NCBI GenBank assembly: GCA_905235735.1
Contig: CAJOMU010000005.1
Coordinates: 62,001-126,000, forward strand
From: an uncultured Synergistales bacterium
GTDB lineage: Bacteria > Synergistota > Synergistia > Synergistales > Aminobacteriaceae
DNA length: 64,000 nt
Direction of reading: 5' to 3'
Shown: one piece after another, positions 53,509 to 61,398 of the stretch
Position numbering within the stretch: position 1 is the stretch's first letter
How the letters are laid out: each line of letters opens with the position of its first letter
The notes under the pieces: generated by a model
What the model was told of the DNA's origin: nothing
The model's input: the letters and a program-made list of their open reading frames with translations, nothing else
Databases searched by the model: none
Made by a program: the position numbers and the translations under genes

Positions 53509-54205
53509 CATTGAACTTGAAGCCAACGGAAGCCAGAACAGAATTTTATGTGTTGCACCTGGTTTCATTGACGGAACGAAATTTTATGATCCGTCAGCAG
53601 AAAATAACCTCAGCAAGACATTACCAATCGCAGAAGAAATTATAACGCATCTTTTGAATCATGATACACTTTACATTCCCTTCTACAACGATACATACAA
53701 GAGCGTAATCGAACGCTATCACAAAGACCCTCACGAATTCGGACTATCAAGCTACGAATACAAGAAGAACACAGGACGAATCAGAAATGAAAGCAGAATC
53801 GTAATCGGTTACATGTCAGGAACGTTTGACCTCTTCCACATAGGACATTTGAATCTCATCAGACGAGCAAAAGCTCAATGCGATTATCTTGTTGTAGGAG
53901 TTCATGCAAGCGGTGCCAGAAAAGGCAAAGAGACATTCATTCCTCTCGAAGAACGCAAGACTATGGTTGAATCATGCAGATACGTCGATAAAGTCATAGA
54001 TGCGCCTGCAGAAGACTCTGACGCATGGCCTGAATGGCATTACAAGAAGCTGTTCGTTGGAAGTGACTACAAAGGCTCAGAGAGGTTCAACAGATACGAG
54101 GAGATATTCAAGAATACAGATGTTGAGATAGTATATTTCCCATATACGAAGAATACCAGCAGTACACAGATTCGCAAGGCAATCAACGCAATAATAAATT
54201 CGTGA
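53417..54205 (+). CDS. SDR C-terminal part fused to a TagD-like cytidylyltransferase
   Basis: 262 residues from the ATG at 53417. The first 120 are the C-terminal half of the SDR with the catalytic YSAAK; they belong with the preceding fragment. After about residue 135 comes a nucleotidyltransferase of the glycerol-3-phosphate cytidylyltransferase group: GTFDLFHIGH, RKTMVESCRYVDKV and STQIRKA. The nucleotidyltransferase part is intact and may still be produced from an internal start. The original bifunctional protein would reduce a keto-sugar or polyol precursor and activate the product with CTP, as TarJ and TarI do with opposite order. hisB follows. Confidence 0.72.
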   Translation: MGSITGLITTPSGALYSAAKAGICRFIESVNIELEANGSQNRILCVAPGFIDGTKFYDPSAENNLSKTLPIAEEIITHLLNHDTLYIPFYNDTYKSVIERYHKDPHEFGLSSYEYKKNTGRIRNESRIVIGYMSGTFDLFHIGHLNLIRRAKAQCDYLVVGVHASGARKGKETFIPLEERKTMVESCRYVDKVIDAPAEDSDAWPEWHYKKLFVGSDYKGSERFNRYEEIFKNTDVEIVYFPYTKNTSSTQIRKAINAIINS

Positions 54206-54239
54206 TAATATCATTATTAATGAGGATGTGATTTTTATC

Positions 54240-54833
54240 ATGGAAACAAGAACAGCAACTATAAATCGTGTAACAAAGGAAACGGATATAGCTCTCACTC
54301 TGAATCTCGACGGAAGCGGAATAACTCACATTGAGACAGGAATAGAATTCTTTGATCACATGCTTAACGGTTTTGCAAGGCACGGACTCTTTGATCTGAA
54401 TCTCGTGTGTCATGGCGATACAGGAGTAGATTCACATCACACAATCGAGGACTGCGGAATAGTATTAGGTGAGGCGATAAGGCAGGCAGTAGGCGACAAG
54501 AAAGCAATCAAACGTTACGGCAGTTCAATTCTTCCTATGGATGACGCTTTGATACTCTGTGCTGTAGATTTATCAGGCAGACCATATTTGTATCATGACG
54601 CAGAGTATAGTGTTCCGAAACTTGGTGAACTCGATACTGAAATGATTCATGATTTCTTCTATGCTGTGTCATATTCGGCAATGATGAACCTTCACATAAA
54701 ACTGATTCACGGTTTTAATAATCATCATATTGCAGAGGGGAGCTTCAAGGCATTCGCTAAGGCGTTGGACATGGCCACAATGTATGAAGAGCGTCTTAAT
54801 GGGAGTGTATGGTCAACAAAGGGAGTTCTGTAG
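54240..54833 (+). CDS. hisB: Imidazoleglycerol-phosphate dehydratase
   Basis: 197 residues. The manganese-binding histidine motifs are FFDHMLNGFARHG, DSHHTIEDCG and FNNHHIAEGSFKAFAKAL. It carries out the sixth step of histidine synthesis. No other his gene lies in the window, so hisB is isolated from its pathway here. The ATG at 54240 fits better than the GTG at 54228, which is only two bases after GAGG. Confidence 0.96.
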   Translation: METRTATINRVTKETDIALTLNLDGSGITHIETGIEFFDHMLNGFARHGLFDLNLVCHGDTGVDSHHTIEDCGIVLGEAIRQAVGDKKAIKRYGSSILPMDDALILCAVDLSGRPYLYHDAEYSVPKLGELDTEMIHDFFYAVSYSAMMNLHIKLIHGFNNHHIAEGSFKAFAKALDMATMYEERLNGSVWSTKGVL

Positions 54834-54841
54834 AAATCAAA

Positions 54842-54873
54842 TCCTCCCCTGTAACATTGAGGGAGGAATTTTT
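54842..54873. terminator. Bidirectional terminator, hisB / M20 peptidase
   Basis: TCCTCCC and GGGAGGA form a 7-bp stem, followed by TTTTTT on the plus strand and a moderately T-rich tract on the minus strand. Confidence 0.85.
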
Positions 54874-54885
54874 TGCTCATCTGTA

Positions 54886-56109
54886 TTAACCCATCATCAT
54901 CAGCGCAAAGACCTTTGCATTGTTCACGATGTACTTTATCTCTGTGAATTCATCAGGCTGATGTGCCGCGTCTTCATATTCCTGGCTCCATACAACTGCT
55001 GGTATATTTTTACGCCTGAAGAGTGCCGCGAATGTTCCTCCTCCGATACCGCCTGTTACAGGTTCAACATTAAGGACATCATGAACGCATTTAGTCAGCA
55101 ATTTCACGACATCACTGCCAGGACTCGTTACAGGTGCGGCATCTGTTCTATCGATTTCAACATCAATCTTTGCACCCGTCTTCGCTTCGACATCACGTGA
55201 AATCTTCATGACAATATCAATCACATCATCAAGATTAACTTCAGGAAGAACTCTGCAATCAAAATCGAATCTCTCACGTCCCGGAACAATATTAACTGCC
55301 GGAACGTTAGCAAATCTTCTTGTAGGTTCAAACGTTGAGAACGGATAAGTAAACATGTTATTTTCTTCGGTAAATGCCTTGTGTAACGCTTCATCAACTT
55401 CATATGCTAACATGTTGGCCGCTCTGCATGCGTTCACTCCCTTGTGAGGCGTTGATGCATGTACCTGCTTTCCTGTAACTGTGAATGCGAGTTTCAGCAT
55501 GGCCTTCTCTGCGGCTTCAATGAAATCTCCCCTGTCATTTCCTGCATCAGGAACAACAACTAAGTCATCATTCCTGAAAATATTTCTCTCAAGCAAAGGT
55601 TCAAGTCCGAAATGACTTCCCATTTCCTCATCAGCAACGAACGCAAGCAATACCGTATACTCTGGTTCAAGTCCAGAATCGAGAATTGCTTTCAGTGCGA
55701 AGAGTGATGCCACTAAACATGCTCCGTTATCGCTCACACCTCGACCGTAAAGCCTTGAACCCTTCACGATTGGGTCAAAGGGGTCATGAGTCCATGATGA
55801 TAAATCGCCTTCGGGAACGACATCAATGTGTGTGAGAATGCAGAGCCTTCTTGACCGTCTGCCGGGATATTCAAGGAACATTGAGGAACGACAGCCTGAC
55901 GGAGATTTTGAATCTTCAACGCGTTCAATCTTTATGGTTGCCTTTGACATTCCGAGTTCATGAATAATTTTCTCAAGTTCAGAAATTTTTGCGTCTTCAC
56001 CTGTTCCGCCGTTATGGGGAGATACTGCCGGGATTCTGCATAGACGTGCGAGAGTTTCTGTCATGAGGGTTTCAAGTTTTTCTGCCGCTGATAGAATTTT
56101 ATCGTGCAA
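54886..56109 (-). CDS. M20-family metallopeptidase / deacylase
   Basis: 407 residues. Zinc ligands and catalytic residues: LTHIDVVPEG, GRGVSDNG (Asp bridging), VADEEMGSH, VVPDAG, and a C-terminal HQPDE. A dimerisation (lid) domain is in the middle. The family includes DapE-type succinyl-diaminopimelate desuccinylase, ArgE and PepV-type dipeptidases; in an amino-acid-fermenting bacterium a peptidase is plausible. The exact substrate is open. The TTG at 56109 follows AAAGGCG. Confidence 0.88.
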   Translation of the reverse strand: MHDKILSAAEKLETLMTETLARLCRIPAVSPHNGGTGEDAKISELEKIIHELGMSKATIKIERVEDSKSPSGCRSSMFLEYPGRRSRRLCILTHIDVVPEGDLSSWTHDPFDPIVKGSRLYGRGVSDNGACLVASLFALKAILDSGLEPEYTVLLAFVADEEMGSHFGLEPLLERNIFRNDDLVVVPDAGNDRGDFIEAAEKAMLKLAFTVTGKQVHASTPHKGVNACRAANMLAYEVDEALHKAFTEENNMFTYPFSTFEPTRRFANVPAVNIVPGRERFDFDCRVLPEVNLDDVIDIVMKISRDVEAKTGAKIDVEIDRTDAAPVTSPGSDVVKLLTKCVHDVLNVEPVTGGIGGGTFAALFRRKNIPAVVWSQEYEDAAHQPDEFTEIKYIVNNAKVFALMMMG

Positions 56110-56136
56110 GTTAATTCACGCCTTTCATTTTTGCTC

Positions 56137-57222
56137 CTATTCTACACCGTCAGAATCCTCACGCATCATTTCAATCAACGTTTTTCCAGTTGAAGCTAAT
56201 GGCCATGTATTATATGCTCCAAGAACTGCCTTCATTTGCACGTCATTTTCTCCGCCTGTAACATTTGAACGCCACAGTGCTACTTCCTGCGAACCATATA
56301 TCATAAAGCCTGGCACACCTGAACCAGGAACATTCCTATGAGAAACAAGCACTGTCTTCGTATCATTCAGAATCCCCATGATTCTCAGCCATATATCATC
56401 GTTTCTGAATGATAATTTTTTCATGGCCTCAAGGTTGAACACTTCATCATTCACACTGTGAGGGGGATACAATACACCGCTTACTCCTGAAGCCATGTAT
56501 CGATGTGAAGCATGTCCTATAATACCGCCGTTATAATTGAATGTATTACATGGTGCCATTGTTCCATCGGGCATAAATTTAATCTCCTCAACACGCATTG
56601 CATGAACACAATCTGGCTTCCTCTGATAAGAATCGTACAAACATTCAATAACATCACTATCATATATCCAGTCATCATCGAACGTGATCACAAGATCTTC
56701 AGGATACTCTTTGAATGCATAGAAATATTTCGTGTGTGGGCCTAAATCTTCACGGAATTCAATATCAACTCCGCAGGCCTTCACTTCATCAAACATATCA
56801 GGCAGCTTCTTGTCGGGGAATTTTTCAGTCCCCAGCCACAAAACAATTTTATCCGGCTTCATCGTCTGATTCAGAATCGAGGCAATAACATACGGGACAA
56901 TATTTATTCTCGCAGGATAACTCGTTAATGATGCAATGATTCTTCGGTCTCTGTGTTCTGTCGTGTTCAATCCACAACGATTGAACCTCACGAAGTGCTT
57001 ATACCTCTGCCACCTTACGAATAATACAAATTCTCTCACTACTCTTAATAGCCAATGAAGTACTCTTAATACCCAATGAACAGGATAATATATGAACGCC
57101 TTACTCTTAGCCCATGCTTTTAAACGCGCAATTATGGGCTGTTTGCTGTTTGCTGTTTGCTGTTTGCTGTTTGCTGTTTGCTGTTTGCTGTTTGCTGTTT
57201 GCATTATGATTCGATTTTTCAC
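56137..57222 (-). CDS. Glycosyltransferase with heptanucleotide repeat at its start
   Basis: About 361 residues. The enzyme domain starts near residue 85: IIASLTSYPARI, later VIASILNQTMKP and the metal-binding VITFDDDWIYD, as in GT-A transferases of LPS or capsule clusters. Residues before this are a basic amphipathic region. At the very start the coding DNA has nine tandem 7-bp units, encoding three repeats of QTANSKQ. Since 7 is not a multiple of 3, loss or gain of a unit would shift the frame. GTG at 57222 fits AAAGGA best; TTG at 57231 and ATG at 57204 are alternatives. The gene is 25 bases downstream of rho and likely cotranscribed with it. In its present copy number the frame is open. 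Confidence 0.8.
   Translation of the reverse strand: MKNRIIMQTANSKQQTANSKQQTANSKQPIIARLKAWAKSKAFIYYPVHWVLRVLHWLLRVVREFVLFVRWQRYKHFVRFNRCGLNTTEHRDRRIIASLTSYPARINIVPYVIASILNQTMKPDKIVLWLGTEKFPDKKLPDMFDEVKACGVDIEFREDLGPHTKYFYAFKEYPEDLVITFDDDWIYDSDVIECLYDSYQRKPDCVHAMRVEEIKFMPDGTMAPCNTFNYNGGIIGHASHRYMASGVSGVLYPPHSVNDEVFNLEAMKKLSFRNDDIWLRIMGILNDTKTVLVSHRNVPGSGVPGFMIYGSQEVALWRSNVTGGENDVQMKAVLGAYNTWPLASTGKTLIEMMREDSDGVE
57138..57203 (-). repeat. Nine tandem GCTGTTT units
   Basis: Perfect (GCTGTTT)x9 from 57138 to 57200 plus a partial GC (plus-strand notation), inside the first codons of the glycosyltransferase gene. Typical of slipped-strand contingency loci. Confidence 0.97.
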
Positions 57223-57247
57223 TTCTGTCAAGTCCTTTCTGCTGATT

Positions 57248-58861
57248 TTATGCCAATTTAATTGAGTTCAGAAATTCAGCGTTATTATCTGTCTGCTTCA
57301 GCTTATCGAGAATCAGATTCAATGCACCTGCCTCATCAACTCCTGCAATACGTTTCCGCAATATCCATAAGCGTTTGAGATCATCATCGGGCATCAATAA
57401 CTCTTCGCGTCTCGTTCCCGATTTCGTGATGTCAATCGCAGGGAATATTCTCTGTTCCGCAAGTTTACGCGACAGATGAAGCTCCATATTGCCCGTGCCT
57501 TTGAACTCCTCATAAATCACATCGTCCATTCGTGAACCTGTATCAGTCAGTGCAGTCCCGATTATAGTCAGACTTCCGCCCTCCTCAAAATTTCTCGCAG
57601 CACCGAAAAATCTCTTTGGGAAATACAATCCTGAAGGGTCAAGTCCTCCCGATAATGTTCTTCCTGAAGGCGGAACAGTCAAGTTTGACGCTCTTGCAAG
57701 CCTCGTTATTGAATCCAAAAGAATCACTACATCACGCTTGGCCTCAACAAGTCTCTTTGCTTTCTCAAGTGCAAGATTCGCAACACGTATATGTTCATCT
57801 GCCGGCCTGTCGAATGTCGATGCAATAACCTCACCGTCAATTGAACGCGCAATATCAGTAACTTCTTCGGGACGTTCATCAATCAGAAGTGCCATTATGA
57901 TAATGTCGGGTGAATTCGATGCTATTGCCTGTGCTATGCGTTTCAGGAGGGTAGTCTTTCCTGCCTTCGGAGGCGATACGATTAATGCCCTCTGACCGAA
58001 TCCAATCGGAGCGAACATGTCTACAAGTCTCGTTGCTATGTCTTTTGTATCATATTCGAGGCTCAATCTTCTGTCAGGGAATATCGGTGTCAATTGTGCG
58101 AACATTGGCCTTCGTCTTGAGTGTTCAGGGTCAGTGAAATTCACCGTCTCAACTCTAAGCAATGCCTCGTAATGTTCCTGATCTCGCGGCGGACGAATCA
58201 ATCCCCAAATCACATCGCCGTTGCGTAATCCGAACCTCCGTATCTGTGATGATGAAAGATATACATCACTGTCAGTCGGCAGCATTCCCTTCGGACGCAG
58301 AAAACCAAAGTTCTCCGGCAATATCTCAAGAGTTCCTCCTCCAAAACGGTAATTCATACTCTCTGCCTGTGCACGCAGCAATGAGATTATGAGATCATCC
58401 TTGCGCATTGTTACTGGGGCATTCACATTGAGTTCTTTTGCCAGTCTACGCAGGTCAGGTGCACTCTTCGTTGATAGCATTGCATAAGTGTATTTAGGTT
58501 TCGGGTGCTGAATCATTTCACGTCTGCCTGAACGAAGATTATGCGGTACAGTTCTTATCTCTTCATCTTCCTGTTCTGATTCTGGGTCAAGCTCTACATC
58601 TGCATACTCTGAATCGTCATTCATATTCACGTCAGGTTTATCGCGTCCTGTATTCTGTATCTTTTCAATTTCCTCGCGCATTTTCTCTCTCACTTCTTCC
58701 GGTTCTGGCTGAAGCATAATCTCTTCAGGTTCTGCCGAATTTCGTTTTACTGCCGTCTTTTGGGTAGTTGCTGTTGTCTTACGTGTACGTGTCTTCTTTT
58801 GTACTTCCTGTTTCATTGATTCTGTTTCTGATTCTATTTCTGATGCTTTTCTTCTTGGCAT
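57248..58861 (-). CDS. rho: Transcription termination factor Rho
   Basis: 537 residues, longer than the usual 420 because of an acidic/basic low-complexity N-terminal extension (about 1-115). Then come the Rho N-terminal helical domain, the RNA-binding cold-shock domain (YRFGGGTLEILPENFGFLR core EILPENFGFLR) and the RecA-like ATPase with SPPKAGKTTLLKRIA and LLIDERPEEVTD, and the R-loop. It terminates transcription as a hexamer. Extended N-termini of Rho are known from several phyla. It shares its strand with the repeat-bearing glycosyltransferase gene just downstream. Confidence 0.97.
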   Translation of the reverse strand: MPRRKASEIESETESMKQEVQKKTRTRKTTATTQKTAVKRNSAEPEEIMLQPEPEEVREKMREEIEKIQNTGRDKPDVNMNDDSEYADVELDPESEQEDEEIRTVPHNLRSGRREMIQHPKPKYTYAMLSTKSAPDLRRLAKELNVNAPVTMRKDDLIISLLRAQAESMNYRFGGGTLEILPENFGFLRPKGMLPTDSDVYLSSSQIRRFGLRNGDVIWGLIRPPRDQEHYEALLRVETVNFTDPEHSRRRPMFAQLTPIFPDRRLSLEYDTKDIATRLVDMFAPIGFGQRALIVSPPKAGKTTLLKRIAQAIASNSPDIIIMALLIDERPEEVTDIARSIDGEVIASTFDRPADEHIRVANLALEKAKRLVEAKRDVVILLDSITRLARASNLTVPPSGRTLSGGLDPSGLYFPKRFFGAARNFEEGGSLTIIGTALTDTGSRMDDVIYEEFKGTGNMELHLSRKLAEQRIFPAIDITKSGTRREELLMPDDDLKRLWILRKRIAGVDEAGALNLILDKLKQTDNNAEFLNSIKLA

Positions 58862-58919
58862 GTATTAACTTTCCTTAATGTAAAAATGTAAATTTATGAT
58901 ATTTTTTTTGTGATGGGAA

Positions 58920-58951
58920 CGGGGAGCAGATGATATGAATTATACTCCCCG
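58920..58951. terminator. Hairpin between rho and pfkA
   Basis: CGGGGAG pairs with CTCCCCG, seven pairs with an 18-base loop. It would end the pfkA transcript before rho; the T tract is weak. Confidence 0.6.
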
Positions 58952-58962
58952 CTTTGATGCAA

Positions 58963-59928
58963 TTAATTCATTTTATTGATTAGGCTCAGCATCTCCGGGC
59001 TTAATGATTTATGTTCACTCCATGCTCTTTCTAACGGACTGAGCACGAGCTTATGATTGATATTGCCTACCATCATTCCAGATTTCCCGATGAGAAGATT
59101 CTCCGTTGCGAACGCTCCCATTCTCGTGGCAAGCACGATGTCAAACGATGTTGGTGAACCTCCGCGCTGAATGTATCCCAGAACCGTAACCCTCGCATCA
59201 TATCCGCCGCTGTCCTGTAACTGTTCTCTCATCTCTGCCGCAGTCATTACGCCCTCAGCAAGAATGATAAGCGTATGGCTTCTGTGTTCCGCGTATGAAC
59301 TCTTGAGTCTCTTCGTGAGTTCTCCGATACTCAACGGCAGTTCAGGAACAACAACGTATTCTGCTCCTGATGCTACTGCAACTTCAAGCGCGAGAAATCC
59401 TGCGTTGCGTCCCATGACCTCAACTATGAATAACCTCTGATGACTTGATGCTGTATCGCGTAACTTCATGATTGCCTCAAGTGCAGTATTAACTGCCGTG
59501 TCGAATCCAATCGTCTCATCAGTGCCGGTGATGTCATTGTCGATTGTTCCGGGAATTCCCATTGTCGGAAATCCCAAATCGTGAAGTGCCTTTGCTCCGT
59601 GAAATGATCCGTCTCCACCGATAACTACGAGTCCGTCAATTCCTGCCTTTTTCATTTGTTCAAGAGCTTCCTCGCGTCCTTCAGGTGTTCTGAAACGTTC
59701 ACTTCTTGCTGTCTTCAGAATCGTTCCGCCTCTGTGAATGATGCCGCCTACTGCTGCACGGTCAAGAGGAATGAAATCCCCTTCGATTAAACCTTCATAG
59801 CCGCGCATTACTCCGATGCACTCCTTATCGTTAAACATACATGTGCGGGCTACTGCTCTCACTGCCGCGTTCATTCCTGGCGAGTCTCCTCCGCTTGTAA
59901 GTACAGCGATACGGTCCATCTTAATCAT
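58963..59928 (-). CDS. pfkA: ATP-dependent 6-phosphofructokinase
   Basis: 321 residues. The ATP and fructose-6-phosphate sites are LTSGGDSPGMNAAVRA, VIGGDGSFHGA, and PGTIDNDITGTDETIGFDTA (core GTIDNDITGTD). The Gly after GGDG indicates ATP rather than PPi as donor. It commits fructose-6-phosphate to glycolysis. AAGGAAGAG precedes ATGs at 59928 and 59919; both are possible. Confidence 0.96.
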   Translation of the reverse strand: MIKMDRIAVLTSGGDSPGMNAAVRAVARTCMFNDKECIGVMRGYEGLIEGDFIPLDRAAVGGIIHRGGTILKTARSERFRTPEGREEALEQMKKAGIDGLVVIGGDGSFHGAKALHDLGFPTMGIPGTIDNDITGTDETIGFDTAVNTALEAIMKLRDTASSHQRLFIVEVMGRNAGFLALEVAVASGAEYVVVPELPLSIGELTKRLKSSYAEHRSHTLIILAEGVMTAAEMREQLQDSGGYDARVTVLGYIQRGGSPTSFDIVLATRMGAFATENLLIGKSGMMVGNINHKLVLSPLERAWSEHKSLSPEMLSLINKMN

Positions 59929-59987
59929 AATAACAACTCTCTTCCTTTCATCTGCTTGCTGAATTGTGAAATGCCTTAATATTTTAA

Positions 59988-60743
59988 CTATTGAGATTGC
60001 AATTCGTCTATGCGTGAATTCACTTCATTATATTCCTTGTCGATTGCATCAATCTGTCTTCTTAATGCTGCTCTGTCCTCGTCTAATTTGTTCATGCGCT
60101 TAATCAGACGATCTATTTCAAGCCTTGTTGCTGCTTTTCCTCCTCCTACTTTCCCTCTGTCTTTTGCGAGATCCCATACCCAAGTTACATCTCCTCTTGA
60201 TGATAATGCTATGCTCGGTGCACTGTCGAATACGAGCCTGACATCACGTGCTCCTGCAAGAACTTCTTTTCCTGTCTTCTCGTCATAGCGTGGGAAGAAT
60301 ACCATTCCGTCCCTTGTACCCAGTAACTTGAAGTTGAAGCGTTTCTCATAATCAATCGGTGAGTATTTCTTTCGGCCTATCATCATTGTGATGTGCTTAT
60401 CGAATGGCTGAAGGTACATAGGAATTCCTCTGACTGTAATTGAAATATGAAACGGAATTGATTCTGCGAGATTCAAATTTTTCAGGAGAGTGTACTTGTA
60501 ATTTTCCATTTCGTCGGCTGTCCATAAATTTTTTTCTGCCTCTGATGCTACGAGTGCTTCAACATATTCGTTTGAATAATACGTAGCTATTAATACGACT
60601 TCCTGATCTCCTTCCTTCGTTATTGCTGTGGTCTTATGAGTCCACCGTTTGAGAATTTCTTCACCGTTGCTGGCCGCGAAAGAAGCTGTGCATAAGGTGA
60701 GAGAAAATAGAATGAATGACGCAATAAGTTTTTTATTGAGCAT
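59988..60743 (-). CDS. Secreted coiled-coil protein of unknown function
   Basis: 251 residues with a signal peptide (core LIASFILFSLTL, cleavage near SFA-AS). The middle is a strand-rich domain; the last 55 residues are a charged coiled coil (LEIDRLIKRMNKLDEDR, then IDELQSQ). I do not recognise the family. The ATG at 60743 is 10 bases from GGAAGGA; earlier in-frame codons lie before this site. It is upstream of pfkA by 60 bases on the same strand. Confidence 0.7.
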   Translation of the reverse strand: MLNKKLIASFILFSLTLCTASFAASNGEEILKRWTHKTTAITKEGDQEVVLIATYYSNEYVEALVASEAEKNLWTADEMENYKYTLLKNLNLAESIPFHISITVRGIPMYLQPFDKHITMMIGRKKYSPIDYEKRFNFKLLGTRDGMVFFPRYDEKTGKEVLAGARDVRLVFDSAPSIALSSRGDVTWVWDLAKDRGKVGGGKAATRLEIDRLIKRMNKLDEDRAALRRQIDAIDKEYNEVNSRIDELQSQ

Positions 60744-60964
60744 TTGAAAATTTTCCTTCCGATTTTGATTTTGCATTTTGATTTGCATAATGGGATTGAA
60801 AGTTTATGAGCTAAATTTTTTGAGTATTATACAACAAGTTCTAAAGCTGTCCATAATTCATGTATGCATAAAATTTTATGAGCATCACCCAGTCAAAGTA
60901 AATCTTTGCAACGAATTAGCTAATATGATATTCTAACTTACATTCAAAAATTTTTTACCATAAC

Positions 60965-61368
60965 GCGCAAGAAGACACCCACCTCTTTAGGTGGGAGATG
61001 AATTGCGCCAATATAATTTAAGTGTAGTATAATCTCTTCAATGCTCACGTAAACCAGATATACGGGGCGGCACGTGAAGAAAATATTTGGGCTGAGCAGA
61101 AACAGCCAAGAGAGTAACACAAAAAGATACCACTGAGTCAGCAAGGAAATTGACGCTTCTGGAGATGCCCGGAAAACCGCAAGCCAGCCGCTAGGACAGC
61201 AGAACGCTCCATCGCTGAAGGAAGAAAGCACTCAACAAGAAAAAATACCTATGGGACGTAGGAAATTAACGCCTTTGGAGAGGACGTAAGACAACTTAAG
61301 TCGTAAGATTTGAGTCGCAACCTCGATGAATTAGGAAGCTCCTGCTTCTATAAGCGGGAGTAGTTCAC
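60965..61368 (+). mobile_element. Shrunken IS200/IS605-type element (non-autonomous)
   Basis: A 400-bp block without an intact gene. The left end has a nested hairpin: GCGCAA/TTGCGC outside and CCCACCT-CTTT-AGGTGGG inside (60965-61008). The right end has CTCCTGC (61339-61345) with GCGGGAG (61354-61360), followed by TAGTTCAC, the form seen at right ends of IS200/IS605 elements. Between them lies a degraded tail of a tnpB-like gene. Such ends are single-strand-transposed by the Y1 TnpA, which is absent here, so the element would need a helper in trans. Boundaries are estimates. The flanking stretch 60744-60964 shows no gene. Confidence 0.65.
61137..61289 (+). pseudogene. tnpB: C-terminal remnant of a TnpB-like protein
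   Basis: Fifty open codons reading KEIDASGDARKTASQPLG and APSLKEESTQQEKIP. The pattern EIxAxGD followed by a KEES-type tail is common at the C-terminus of OrfB/TnpB proteins. A second, similar block (EINAFGEDVR) appears in another frame at 61269-61298, so the segment may contain a partial duplication. No RuvC-like domain remains. In intact elements the guide RNA comes from this 3' region. Confidence 0.5.
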
Positions 61369-61398
61369 ACACTCATAAAAAGGAGGAGCTTGTCGGAT

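Noticed and set aside
57138-57203. CRISPR-like array
   Set aside because: Units are 7 bp and contiguous without spacers; it is a simple tandem repeat.
60944-61231. A 95-codon minus-strand frame over the IS-like element
   Set aside because: It runs antisense to the tnpB remnant and element ends, has no ribosome site and no recognisable domain.
60965-61368. IscB-type (HEARO) guide RNA
   Set aside because: No IscB gene follows; the gene after the element is mmdA, and the protein remnant resembles TnpB.
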